The notes under the pieces: generated by a model
Database searches by the model: none
Told to the model about the DNA's origin: nothing
What the model saw: the letters and a program-made list of their open reading frames with translations, nothing else
Source of the DNA: Maribellus maritimus
GTDB taxonomy: Bacteria > Bacteroidota > Bacteroidia > Bacteroidales > Prolixibacteraceae
NCBI RefSeq assembly: GCF_022267315.1
Contig: NZ_JAIKLE010000038.1
Coordinates: 1 to 63,097, forward strand
Direction of reading: 5' to 3'
DNA length: 63,097 nt
Made by a program: the position numbers and the translations under genes
Shown here: positions 16,584 to 26,327 of the stretch, piece by piece
Position numbering within the stretch: the stretch's first letter is position 1
Layout of the letters: each line of letters begins with the position of its first letter

Positions 16584-18877
16584 TTGTTGAAAAACATAAA
16601 AATTCCGTAAGAGAAAAGTTTAAAATAGATTATTCTTCTGATTTAATAATAACTGGTGGAGGACTGTCTGGCACATGTGCTGCAATTGAAGCAGCAAGAG
16701 CCGGTGTGAAAGTAATTTTAGTTCAGGATCGTCCTGTCCTGGGAGGTAACTCCTCCAGCGAGGTCCGATTGTGGATTTTAGGTGCGACTTCCCATATGGG
16801 GAATAATAATCGCTGGTCGAGGGAAGGTGGAGTTGTGGATGAAATATTAATTGAAAACTTATACAGAAATAAAGAAGGTAATGCAATTATTTTTGACACA
16901 ATCCTGCTTGAAAAAGTAACCAACGAGTCCAACATCACACTTCTGCTGAATACTGCTGTTTTTGAGGTGGCAAAGAAAGATGAAAATACCATTGAGAGTA
17001 TAAGGGCTTTTTGCAGCCAGACTTCAATCGAATATGTTTTAAATGCACCATTATTTATTGATTCATCAGGGGATGGAATTATTGGATTTTTGTCCGGATC
17101 TCCTTTCCGCATGGGAGCAGAAACCAAAGAAGAATTTGGGGAATTGTTTGCTCCTGATAAAGACTATGGAGAAATGCTGGGACACACCATCTATTTTTAC
17201 AGTAAAGATGCCGGACATCCTGTTAAATACGTACCTCCTGCCTTTGCATTAAAGGATATAAAAAAAATCCCGCGTTATAAAACCATCGACAGTAAAATGA
17301 ACGGTTGCCAGTTTTGGTGGTTCGAATATGGTGGGCGTTCTGAGGACACTGTTAAAGAGACAGAGAATATTAAGTGGGAGTTATGGAAAGTCGTTTATGG
17401 CGCATGGGATTATATAAAAAACTCCGGCAATTTTCCAGAAGCTAAAAATTTGACTCTTGAATGGGTGGGCACCATTCCAGGAAAACGTGAAAGCCGAAGA
17501 TTTGAAGGTGATTACATGCTTAAACAACAAGATATTGTTGAACAAAAAGAGTTTAATGATGCTGTTGCCTTTGGTGGCTGGTCGCTTGATTTACATCCCG
17601 CCGACGGAGTTTACAGTGATTTGCCAGGTTGCAACCAGTGGCATTCAAAAGGAATATACCAAATACCCTATAGAAGTTTGGTAAGCAAAACGATTAATAA
17701 CCTTTTTTTTGCTGGAAGAATTATCAGTGCCACCCACGTTGCATTCGCCTCAACCAGGGTTATGGCGACATCAGCACATGGAGCGCAGGCGGCTGCCCTT
17801 GCCGCAGCAATTTGTGTTGAAAAAGGAATAGATGCAAAAAAAATTGTGGAGCAAAAATATATGTCCAATTTGCAGAACCGGTTGAATTTGAGGGGGCAAA
17901 GTATACCTGGTAAGGCAATTGATTACAGTCTTTTAGAGATTGAAAGACCTGTTGTGAAATCATCAAGTACTTATGAGTTAAAAGAAATGGCTTTCAATGG
18001 TGATTGGGTAAGACTTGATGAAGGATTTGCTCAACTATTGCCATTAAAAGCATCGGTGAAATATAAGTTTAAAATATTGGTAAATGCTCTCGTCGAAAGT
18101 AAACTTATAATTCAGCTAAGGAAGTCATCAAAAGCAGGTAATTACACGCCCGATGTTGAGCTGGAAAAAATTGAAATGTCACTTGCCAAGGGGAAGCAAT
18201 TTCTCAATTTTTCCTTTGAGGTTACCCTGGATTCCGACCAATATGCTTTTCTTCTTTTCCAACCAACAACAAACGTTTTGGTAAAAACAAGTGAACAACG
18301 TTTAAGTGGAACATTATCGTTGTTTCAGAAAATGAATAAAGCGGTATCCAATTATGGAAAGCAAGAGCCTCCTGAGGGAATAGGAGTAGACTCTTTTGAA
18401 TTATGGACACCCAAAAGGCGTCCGGATGGAAAAAACCTCGCATTTTCTGTTTCTCCCTCAATTAAGTTGTTTAATGAGAATAACCTAACCAACGGATTTG
18501 TCAGACCATATTTGCAGACCAATGCATGGGCGGCCAGTTTGGAAGATAATTCTCCGGAGGTAAAACTGATTTGGAATAAACCACAAAAAATAAAAAAGAT
18601 TAGATTGTTTTTCGATACAGATTACGATCACCCTCTGGAAAGTGTTTTAATGGGACATCCTGAAGATATAATTCCTTTCTGTATACAGAACTACTCTATT
18701 TACGACAAAGATGAAAATCTTCTTTATAAAAAAACAGGTAATTATCAGACCATAAATAATGTGGTATTAGAAACAGAAGTAGAATGCACTGAACTAAAAT
18801 TCAGGTTGGAACATCCTTCAAAAGATGTACCGGCAGCTCTTTTCGAAATTATATGTTTAAATCATAAACTTAATTAA
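16580..18877 (+). CDS. FAD-dependent oxidoreductase 1 (PF12831-like), cytoplasmic
   Basis: A 765-residue flavoprotein. I chose ATG 16580, which overlaps the symporter stop, because the upstream extension lies inside the symporter gene. The FAD Rossmann motif is DLIITGGGLSGTCAA (21-35), followed by LVQDRPVLGGNSSSEVRLW, a family signature. The C-terminal FAD region is NNLFFAGRIISATHVAFASTRVMAT. Unlike its three paralogs here it has no signal peptide and no N-terminal binding module. It instead carries about 280 extra C-terminal residues of beta-rich sequence, perhaps one or two beta-sandwich domains. Coupling to the importer suggests it oxidises an imported sugar; this is inference. Confidence 0.8.
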   Translation: MIVEKHKNSVREKFKIDYSSDLIITGGGLSGTCAAIEAARAGVKVILVQDRPVLGGNSSSEVRLWILGATSHMGNNNRWSREGGVVDEILIENLYRNKEGNAIIFDTILLEKVTNESNITLLLNTAVFEVAKKDENTIESIRAFCSQTSIEYVLNAPLFIDSSGDGIIGFLSGSPFRMGAETKEEFGELFAPDKDYGEMLGHTIYFYSKDAGHPVKYVPPAFALKDIKKIPRYKTIDSKMNGCQFWWFEYGGRSEDTVKETENIKWELWKVVYGAWDYIKNSGNFPEAKNLTLEWVGTIPGKRESRRFEGDYMLKQQDIVEQKEFNDAVAFGGWSLDLHPADGVYSDLPGCNQWHSKGIYQIPYRSLVSKTINNLFFAGRIISATHVAFASTRVMATSAHGAQAAALAAAICVEKGIDAKKIVEQKYMSNLQNRLNLRGQSIPGKAIDYSLLEIERPVVKSSSTYELKEMAFNGDWVRLDEGFAQLLPLKASVKYKFKILVNALVESKLIIQLRKSSKAGNYTPDVELEKIEMSLAKGKQFLNFSFEVTLDSDQYAFLLFQPTTNVLVKTSEQRLSGTLSLFQKMNKAVSNYGKQEPPEGIGVDSFELWTPKRRPDGKNLAFSVSPSIKLFNENNLTNGFVRPYLQTNAWAASLEDNSPEVKLIWNKPQKIKKIRLFFDTDYDHPLESVLMGHPEDIIPFCIQNYSIYDKDENLLYKKTGNYQTINNVVLETEVECTELKFRLEHPSKDVPAALFEIICLNHKLN

Positions 18878-18888
18878 AATCAAACTTT

Positions 18889-21800
18889 ATGCAAATGAAA
18901 AATTTTATGGTGTTTGTCTTTGGTTTATTGTTGTGTACCACAGTTTGGGCTCAGCAAAGGACAATTACAGGTATGGTTTCCGATGAAGGAGGACAGCCCT
19001 TACCTGGTGTAAATGTTACTGTAGAAGGAACTACGGTTGGAACAGTAACAGGACCGGATGGTACTTTTACCCTTCAGGTCAATGAAAATATAGCAACTTT
19101 ATTGGTTTCATTTATTGGTTATAAAACACAGGAGGTGGATATCTCATCGAGTTCAAACATTAATGTTCAGATGGAGCTTGATGCTATTGGAATAGAAGAA
19201 GTTGTTGCTGTGGGTTATGGTATTCAGAAAAAGGTAAACCTAACAGGCTCCATTGCCGCAGTGCAAGGTGAAAAACTTTCTGAGAAAAGTGTTGTCCAAA
19301 CTTCGCAGGCACTGCAAGGAATTGCTGCTGGTGTAACGGTTACATCAGATAACGGCAAACCAGGAAGTGAGGGAACCACGGTTCGTATTCGTGGTATTGG
19401 TACATTAAACGACAACGATCCTTTGGTGTTGATCGATGGTGTTGCTTCATCACTCGATGCAATAGACCCGAATGATATCGCTGACATGTCAATTTTAAAA
19501 GATGCTGCTTCTGCTGCTATTTATGGGTCTCGTGCTGCTAATGGTGTAATCTTGATAACCACAAGGCGTGGAAAATCAGGCGAAATGGTGGTTAGTTACA
19601 ACGGCTCTGTTGGTTTTACTACTCCTATTACATATCCCGTAAATGCCAGTGCATGGGACTATATGACTTTGTACGACGAAGCCAACGGTAATGATTTACG
19701 TACCGACGACGGAGTGCCCGGAGGTGTCATTTATGGAACTGATAAAATTAATACATGGAAAAATGCCACTGATCGCGATGCTTATCCAAACTCTGATATG
19801 TTTAAAGAAACCTATGCAGATAAAGCTGCTCAAACAAAGCATTTTCTCAATTTTTCAATGGGAACAGATAAGTTAAAGTCTAATACATCGATAAATTATA
19901 CTTATCAGGATGCACATTATCCAAATTCCAATTATAACCGGTATGGTGTTCGTTCAAACAACAGTTATAAAATGAATGATTTTGTTGAGTTTGGCGTTGA
20001 TTTATCTATACGGAAAACACTGGACCAGGATGCTGCCCACAGTGGTCTTGATCAACTCATGAGACAACCTGCTTTATATCCAACAAGATTTTCAAATGGA
20101 GTTTGGGGGTATAATTATAATGGAGATCCTCATGAGATGATGCGGATATTTGAGGGGTTAAATATGAGATATGAAACATGGTACGAAACTTTAGCAAAAC
20201 TAAGTGCTATCATTACGCCAGTTAGAGGTTTGCGTATAAATTTCTCATATGCACCAAAATTAAATACAGCCGATATTAAAACGGTTAATAAAACAACTAA
20301 TCTTTATGATTATCAGACGGGAGAGGTTACATATACGCCAACTGGTATGGCAAATATGTCTGAAACAAGAAATACAACCAAAGAAGACGATGTTAATATT
20401 CTGATTAATTATGATAAATCTCTAGGAAGTCATGATTTGTCAGTTTTAGGAGGGTTTCAGTATTTAACTAATGATTATAATCATTTAAATGCATATAGGC
20501 AAGGTAATGATTTTCAGAAATTTGAAGAATTGAATTCCTATAATCCTGTGGGACAAACCAATGCTGGATATTCAACAGAATGGGCTTTAATGTCCTATTT
20601 TGGGCGCGTAAACTATTCCTTCAATAGTAAATATTTATTGGAGGCAAATGTTCGTTACGACGGCTCTTCTCGTTTTGCCAGTGGTTATAAGTGGGGGGTT
20701 TTCCCTTCTTTTTCTGCAGGATGGCGTTTCTCCGAAGAAGCTTTTATGGAAAATATTAAATGGTTGGATAATGCAAAACTTCGAGCTTCCTGGGGGGAAT
20801 TAGGTAATCAGTCGGGACTAGGTAGTAATTATCCTTTTGCACTTACCATAGCAACAGATCAGTACGCGGTTTTTGGTGACCAATTAAATCCTGGTTATGC
20901 TCCTGTTGACTATGCATTGAATGATATAACCTGGGAAACAACACGTATGTTGGATTTCGGTATCGATTTTACCATCTTAGGAGGGAAGCTTGATGCCACA
21001 TTCGATTGGTATAAAAAGGATACTCGTGATATATTGTTAAGCATGCCAATTCCAAGTGTAATGGGGTATGCCAATTCACCAAAACAAAATGCAGGGGCAG
21101 TCGAAAATATCGGTTGGGATCTATCTTTATCACACGCAAATACTGTTGGCAAGTTTTATTATAAAATAACTGGAATTTTATCAGATGTCAAAAATAAAAT
21201 TACGGATATGGGTGGCTTAAATCCACAGGTCGATGGAATATATGTAAAACAGGTTGGCGACCCGATAAATGCATTATATGGTTATCAGGCTGATGGTTTG
21301 TTCAGTTCATTCGAGGAAGCCCGGGCATATCCAATTACCCAATGGGGTAAACTGCAAGGGGGGGATATTCGCTACATTGATCAGGATGGTGATGATACAA
21401 TGACAGGGGATGACCGTTTTGTTATTGGCAATCCGATTCCGCGATGGACTTATTCCCTGAACATAGATGCTGAATACCAAGGATTTGATCTTGCCTTATT
21501 CTTCCAAGGGGTTGGAAAACGAGATGGTTATATTTCAGGTTGGTACGCTTATCCTTTTTCAAATGCATCTACTGTACTAGAACAACATCTTGATCGTTGG
21601 TATGAAGGAAATCCAAATCCTAATGCTGCTTTTCCTCGTTTGTCAATTAATCAGCATTCAAACAATACCCAACCATCTACTTTCTGGCAAGTTAGTGCTG
21701 CTTACTTACGCTTAAAAAATGTTCAATTGGGATATACTCTTCCTGCTTCTTTGTTAAAAGGAAACGCGATATCAAATATTCGTATTTATACCAGTGCTTC

Positions 21801-21918
21801 CAATCTGTTTACAATAAGTGATTTGCCTATTGGGATGGATCCCGAATCTCCCTTTAGTGTTCAAAGAAGTTATCCTCTAATCTCTACTTACGTATTTGGT
21901 GTTCAAGTAAAATTTTAA
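18889..21918 (+). CDS. SusC-like TonB-dependent outer-membrane transporter
   Basis: A 1009-residue SusC/RagA protein. Signal peptide to about residue 22 (TTVWAQ), a carboxypeptidase-regulatory-like domain (RTITGMVSDEGGQPLPGVNV), then the plug (VVAVGYGIQKKVNLTGSIA, VRIRGIGTLNDNDPLVLIDG, ILKDAASAAIYGSRAANGVI) and a beta-barrel ending TYVFGVQVKF. An ATG at 18895 is an alternative start. It imports oligosaccharides with the SusD protein encoded 32 bases downstream, and is the only SusC in the window. Confidence 0.97.
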   Translation: MQMKNFMVFVFGLLLCTTVWAQQRTITGMVSDEGGQPLPGVNVTVEGTTVGTVTGPDGTFTLQVNENIATLLVSFIGYKTQEVDISSSSNINVQMELDAIGIEEVVAVGYGIQKKVNLTGSIAAVQGEKLSEKSVVQTSQALQGIAAGVTVTSDNGKPGSEGTTVRIRGIGTLNDNDPLVLIDGVASSLDAIDPNDIADMSILKDAASAAIYGSRAANGVILITTRRGKSGEMVVSYNGSVGFTTPITYPVNASAWDYMTLYDEANGNDLRTDDGVPGGVIYGTDKINTWKNATDRDAYPNSDMFKETYADKAAQTKHFLNFSMGTDKLKSNTSINYTYQDAHYPNSNYNRYGVRSNNSYKMNDFVEFGVDLSIRKTLDQDAAHSGLDQLMRQPALYPTRFSNGVWGYNYNGDPHEMMRIFEGLNMRYETWYETLAKLSAIITPVRGLRINFSYAPKLNTADIKTVNKTTNLYDYQTGEVTYTPTGMANMSETRNTTKEDDVNILINYDKSLGSHDLSVLGGFQYLTNDYNHLNAYRQGNDFQKFEELNSYNPVGQTNAGYSTEWALMSYFGRVNYSFNSKYLLEANVRYDGSSRFASGYKWGVFPSFSAGWRFSEEAFMENIKWLDNAKLRASWGELGNQSGLGSNYPFALTIATDQYAVFGDQLNPGYAPVDYALNDITWETTRMLDFGIDFTILGGKLDATFDWYKKDTRDILLSMPIPSVMGYANSPKQNAGAVENIGWDLSLSHANTVGKFYYKITGILSDVKNKITDMGGLNPQVDGIYVKQVGDPINALYGYQADGLFSSFEEARAYPITQWGKLQGGDIRYIDQDGDDTMTGDDRFVIGNPIPRWTYSLNIDAEYQGFDLALFFQGVGKRDGYISGWYAYPFSNASTVLEQHLDRWYEGNPNPNAAFPRLSINQHSNNTQPSTFWQVSAAYLRLKNVQLGYTLPASLLKGNAISNIRIYTSASNLFTISDLPIGMDPESPFSVQRSYPLISTYVFGVQVKF

Positions 21919-21950
21919 GAACTAAATTGACGAAATAAAAATTTTATCAA

Positions 21951-23642
21951 ATGAAAAAGAATATATTATATATTGGCTTGATAGCGTTACTGATGGTTAC
22001 AAGTTGCGAGGAACCAATAGAACTCTATCCGTTGGATGTGCCTTCTGCTGAAACATTCTATACCAACGAGGTTGAAATACAAGGTGGGGTAAATGCCTGC
22101 TATTCGTACATTGATGCATACCAGGTTTCATACCTCAATCCTGGATTCAGCTGGGATGCATTATCTGATGTCGTTTATTCCAGGGGGAATTCCTTCACAA
22201 TTGGATATTTGGGATCTACTTTGGATTATACACACGGATATTTCCAGGGACTGTGGAGAAGAATGTATCAAGGTGTTGGTCGTTGTAACTTAATACTCGA
22301 AAAAATTGAAGAGAATAAGGATTTGATAGCGGCTGAAAAAGTCAAACAGTTTCAGGGCGAAGTTTACTTTTTGCGTGCTTTTTATTATTTGCGCTTAACA
22401 AATATGTTTGGAGACGTTGTTTATCTTGATGCTCCTGTTAATTCAGTGGAAGAAGCAAGTAACGTTACCCGAACTGCAAGGACTGAAGTTTTGCAGAAAA
22501 TTTATGCAGACTTTGATATGGCAGCTCAGTTGCTAGCTGGTTCAGAAGTAACAGCATTGGGGCGTGCCACAAGTGGGGCAGCCATGGCATATAAAGCTCG
22601 TGCAGCACTGCAAAATAATGATTGGGCAACCGCGGCTACGGCAGCAAAATCAGTAATTGACTCAAAACAATACAGTTTGATGCCAAGCTACGAAACATTG
22701 TTTACCGAAGATGTTATAGAAAGTACAGAAAATACAGAACAAATATTTTCTCAAGGTCATTTGGTAGAGGCAGGTACTCAAACTCAATATGTTCGATATA
22801 CTGCTTCCCGAGCTTTGGGAGGGTGGTCTACAATTGTACCAACACAAAATATGATTGATTCGTATCTTTGTGTCGATGGTATGGATATCAGTGAATCACC
22901 ATTGTATGATAAATCAAATCCTTACGATAATCGTGATCCTCGCATGCGTTATTCATTGGTACTTCCAGGTGATTTGTGGGGGGATTATATTTACGAAACA
23001 CGTTTGGATAAGCCTGAGACATTAAACGCCGCTGGTGAAACGGTTACAAATCGAGATAGTTATAACACGACTGAGTTTACATCATTTACAGGTTATTTGA
23101 TACGTAAATATTTCGAATTTAAATATGTTACAAATAGTGCTCAATGTGAAAATCCTTTTATGCTTTGCCGCTATGCAGAAGTTTTATTAACCTATGCAGA
23201 AGCAAAAATTGAATTAGGTGAAATTGATGCCGATTGTTTGGCCGCCATCAATGAAGTTCGTGGACGCAGCGATGTTATGATGCCCGAAGTTACCGCCGGA
23301 AGTCAGGATGAAATGAGAAAGATTGTTCGAGCAGAACGTAAAATTGAATTATTTAATGAAAACTTACGTTGGGATGATCTTAAACGTTGGAAACGTGCAG
23401 AGGTAGTTTTAAACAGGCCAATTTTAGGACGACCTGTATTGGGCGATTATGAAGGATATCCCGATGTCGAATTCGACGAATATGGAGATCCCGTATATGA
23501 TGTTGCTTCCTATGTTCCCCACCCATCTACAGATTATCGTGTGGTATTAAACACAAATTTTCAACAGCGTGACTATTTGTGGCCGATACCTGAAACGGAA
23601 TTAAGTTTAAATCCTGCTTTGGGGCAAAATGATGGATGGTAG
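21951..23642 (+). CDS. SusD-like glycan-binding outer-membrane lipoprotein
   Basis: A 563-residue SusD/RagB lipoprotein (signal ends at Cys19, LMVTSC). Typical features are QGGVNACYSYIDAY, GEVYFLRAFYYLRLTNMFGDV, and the C-terminal LLTYAEAKIELGEID plus IVRAERKIELFNENLRWDDLKRW. It pairs with the preceding SusC at the cell surface and captures the oligosaccharide to be imported. A strong terminator follows, closing the first transcriptional segment (symporter to SusD). Confidence 0.97.
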   Translation: MKKNILYIGLIALLMVTSCEEPIELYPLDVPSAETFYTNEVEIQGGVNACYSYIDAYQVSYLNPGFSWDALSDVVYSRGNSFTIGYLGSTLDYTHGYFQGLWRRMYQGVGRCNLILEKIEENKDLIAAEKVKQFQGEVYFLRAFYYLRLTNMFGDVVYLDAPVNSVEEASNVTRTARTEVLQKIYADFDMAAQLLAGSEVTALGRATSGAAMAYKARAALQNNDWATAATAAKSVIDSKQYSLMPSYETLFTEDVIESTENTEQIFSQGHLVEAGTQTQYVRYTASRALGGWSTIVPTQNMIDSYLCVDGMDISESPLYDKSNPYDNRDPRMRYSLVLPGDLWGDYIYETRLDKPETLNAAGETVTNRDSYNTTEFTSFTGYLIRKYFEFKYVTNSAQCENPFMLCRYAEVLLTYAEAKIELGEIDADCLAAINEVRGRSDVMMPEVTAGSQDEMRKIVRAERKIELFNENLRWDDLKRWKRAEVVLNRPILGRPVLGDYEGYPDVEFDEYGDPVYDVASYVPHPSTDYRVVLNTNFQQRDYLWPIPETELSLNPALGQNDGW

Positions 23643-23689
23643 AATGTAATTCTTTATTCTAATTATATTAGATAGTTTAGTTTGTTAGT

Positions 23690-23724
23690 AGAAAGGCTGG
23701 TTCCTACAGCCAGCCTTTCTTTAA
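23690..23724 (+). terminator. Rho-independent terminator after susD-like gene
   Basis: AGAAAGGCTGG (23690-23700) pairs with CCAGCCTTTCT (23710-23720) over a 9-base loop, followed by a short T-rich run. It separates the transport segment from the esterase/hydrolase segment of the PUL. Confidence 0.85.
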
Positions 23725-24048
23725 TAAATGTTATACTGAAAAATCATTTGTTTTAAATTCATATAGCTCTGGCATTTTGAAGTTTTAACGACAAGTATTT
23801 ATCTTATAGGTAATTAAAGAGTAAATGAAATATTGCAACCATAATGAACGAATCAAGCTTACGGAAGAACTACATTTAAATAAAATGAGAAACAAAAGGC
23901 ACAGAAGGATTTTCCCATCATAACAAACGGTATATTTATTTATTGTCGGGATGCACTTATTTTACCGGAGTTGAGTACTTATTGCTGTCAGACCGAACGA
24001 TATTCGGGATAATTTTTTCAAAAGAACGTTTAAGTAATAATATAAGAT
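23725..24048. other. Intergenic stretch, no gene seen
   Basis: About 320 bases between the terminator and the esterase gene. No credible gene or conserved palindrome was found, and no copy of the CGGAAACGTTTCCG operator is present. A promoter for the downstream hydrolase run may lie here but I cannot point to it. Confidence 0.4.
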
Positions 24049-24966
24049 ATGAAAATAATATCACTTGTTACGATAATATGCTGTTTCAGTTTGATTTTTG
24101 ACGCAAATGCACAGACGGAATATCCTCCACGTATTGACGAAGCGAAGGAAATCACTTATAAAACTGTTGACGGGACCAGTTTGAATTTATGGATATTTAC
24201 TCCGGAAAAACATAAATCAACAAATAGTGCCCCTGCCATTATATTCTTTTTCGGAGGCGGCTGGAACACCGGAAGTCCTACCCAATTTGTAAAACATTGT
24301 GAATATCTGTCGGCGAGAGGAATGGTTGCGATAGTTGCCGACTACCGTGTTAAAAGCAGGCATGGTGTCCCTCCTAATGTGTGTGTCTCTGATGCCAAAT
24401 CAGCAATACGTTGGGTTCGCGAAAATGCGTCGGAATTGGGTGTAGATAGTAACAGATTAGCTGCGGGAGGTGGTTCTGCCGGAGGGCATTTGGCAGCAGC
24501 ATGTGCCACTTTGCCCAAATTCGATGATGTAAATGAAAACAAATCAATAAGCTCAAAACCTAATGCTCTGGTTCTTTTTAATCCGGCTCTTGTGCTTGCA
24601 ATAACTGACGATTTTGAAAAAGCCTTGAATGAAAAGATTGGCGGTTTGGTAGAAAGAATGGGGCCAAAACCAGAGGATATGTCGCCTTACCACAACGTGG
24701 TTGGCAAATTGCCTCCAACAATTATTTTTCATGGAACTGGTGATAATACCGTACCGTTTATATCAGCAGAATTATTTACTAAAAAGATGCATAAGTTTGG
24801 GAATAAATGTACGTTGGTTGCCTATCAGGGAGAGCCACATGGTTTCTTTAATTATGGGAAGAGCTCAAATGCAGTATTCATCGATACCGTAAATAAGATG
24901 GATAAATTTTTGGTTTCCTTGGGCTACCTTAAAGCACCACCTAAAACGTTCATTTATAATAATTAA
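24049..24966 (+). CDS. Secreted alpha/beta-hydrolase (carbohydrate esterase-like)
   Basis: A 305-residue exported enzyme (signal to about residue 22, DANAQ). The oxyanion region is FFFGGGWNTGSP in place of the usual HGGG, and the nucleophile is Ser143 in AAGGGSAGGHLAA. A catalytic Asp is likely in GTGDNTVPF and the His in GEPHGFF. Relatives in PULs remove acetyl or feruloyl-type esters from polysaccharides. As the first gene after the SusD terminator, it probably strips acyl groups in the periplasm. The exact ester is not predictable. Confidence 0.8.
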   Translation: MKIISLVTIICCFSLIFDANAQTEYPPRIDEAKEITYKTVDGTSLNLWIFTPEKHKSTNSAPAIIFFFGGGWNTGSPTQFVKHCEYLSARGMVAIVADYRVKSRHGVPPNVCVSDAKSAIRWVRENASELGVDSNRLAAGGGSAGGHLAAACATLPKFDDVNENKSISSKPNALVLFNPALVLAITDDFEKALNEKIGGLVERMGPKPEDMSPYHNVVGKLPPTIIFHGTGDNTVPFISAELFTKKMHKFGNKCTLVAYQGEPHGFFNYGKSSNAVFIDTVNKMDKFLVSLGYLKAPPKTFIYNN

Positions 24967-25143
24967 ATAAAAATTAAAATCCTGAATGACACGAGTCGAA
25001 CTAAAATAACATTACAAGATAAATCGATGATTTAAGTGCTCCTGATTGCGAGGCGGATTTATTTATTACAGTTAGCGTGAGTGTAATATTTTGGTTTGTT
25101 GAATATTAAATTTGATCTAAATACATACAAATAATTGAAACCA

Positions 25144-26259
25144 ATGAAACCACTACTTTTTATAGTTATATTGTTGATCTTTATTTTTGGATGTTCTTCA
25201 ACTAAAGAAAAGGATAAAGTCCCTCCCGGTGAATTAAATATTAAATCAATGCTTGAATCTGCGCCGACGGGAGCAAAATTCATTAATGATAGTTCTTTTA
25301 TTTGGGGCGCCGGATTGGTGAAATCAGCATCTGATCAGAAGTATCATATGTTTTATTCGCGATGGCCTCACAAGTTTGGTTGGTCTGCATGGGTAACCCA
25401 TTCGGAAATAGCCCATGCTGTTTCTGATTCTCCTTTTGGCCCCTTTAAATTTGTAGATGTTGCCTTGCCTGCTCGCGGAGCCGAATTTTGGGATGGGATG
25501 GTAACACACAATCCCAATGTCCACTATTTTAATGGGAAATATTATCTTTATTATATGGGCAATCGCGGAGACGGTATTCCGAGCAATTCAGGAGAGAGTC
25601 TTAACTGGACGCACCGAAACAATCAACGTATTGGAGTAGCTGTTGCGGATGATCCAAACGGACCTTGGAAAAGGTTTGACGAACCAGTGATTGACGTTAC
25701 CAAGGATTCTACAGCGCACGACGCCTTAATGACTTCTAATCCTTCTGTAACACAAATGGCAGATGGTAGGTACCTGGCAGTTTATAAAGCAGTTGGCAAG
25801 AAAAAGCCAATGCCTTTTGGTGGACCAGTGGTTCATCTAACTGCCATTGCTGATTCCCCAACCGGACCTTTTGTAAAACAAAATAAACCAATTTTTACGT
25901 CTGAAGGTGTAATGTTTCCCGCTGAAGACCCCTATGTGTGGTACCAGGACAACTGCTTATATACTATCATTAAGGATCAACAAGGTTATTTTGCAAACGC
26001 AGGACGAAGTTTGGTCTTATTCTACTCACTTGATGGAACAGACTGGAAACTAGCTAACCATCCATTGGTATCCACTTTGGTTTTAAAGTGGAAAGATGGA
26101 ACCGAACAAGAACTGGAAGCGCTTGAGCGCCCTCAGCTTTACATGGAAAACGGAAAACCTGTTGCATTACTATGTGCAGGTAAGGAACCTTTTGGAAATT
26201 CTTTCAATGTTCAGATTCCGATGAAAGAAAAAACGTTAGAAACTTCAATCGACAACTAG
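25144..26259 (+). CDS. GH43/GH117-like beta-propeller lipoprotein (copy 1)
   Basis: A 371-residue lipoprotein (Cys17, FIFGC); the ATG at 25144 is preferred over an in-frame TTG nine bases upstream. It has five-bladed-propeller repeats with motifs shared by two other genes here: MFYSRWP, WVTHSEIAHAVSDSPFGP, RGAEFWDGMVTHNP, NQRIGVAVADDPNGPWKRF, DALMTSNPS and AEDPYVWYQ. The acidic residues in these motifs fit the Asp/Asp/Glu triad of GH43 and GH117 enzymes. GH117 acts on anhydro-galactose ends of agar-type oligosaccharides, but this family assignment is by pattern only. Related genes are at 44998 and 58697. Confidence 0.75.
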   Translation: MKPLLFIVILLIFIFGCSSTKEKDKVPPGELNIKSMLESAPTGAKFINDSSFIWGAGLVKSASDQKYHMFYSRWPHKFGWSAWVTHSEIAHAVSDSPFGPFKFVDVALPARGAEFWDGMVTHNPNVHYFNGKYYLYYMGNRGDGIPSNSGESLNWTHRNNQRIGVAVADDPNGPWKRFDEPVIDVTKDSTAHDALMTSNPSVTQMADGRYLAVYKAVGKKKPMPFGGPVVHLTAIADSPTGPFVKQNKPIFTSEGVMFPAEDPYVWYQDNCLYTIIKDQQGYFANAGRSLVLFYSLDGTDWKLANHPLVSTLVLKWKDGTEQELEALERPQLYMENGKPVALLCAGKEPFGNSFNVQIPMKEKTLETSIDN

Positions 26260-26327
26260 TATGTAATTCGGTAATTTTAATTTGAAAGACAAGTAGAATT
26301 TTTAAAATTATAATTAGAACAACAAAA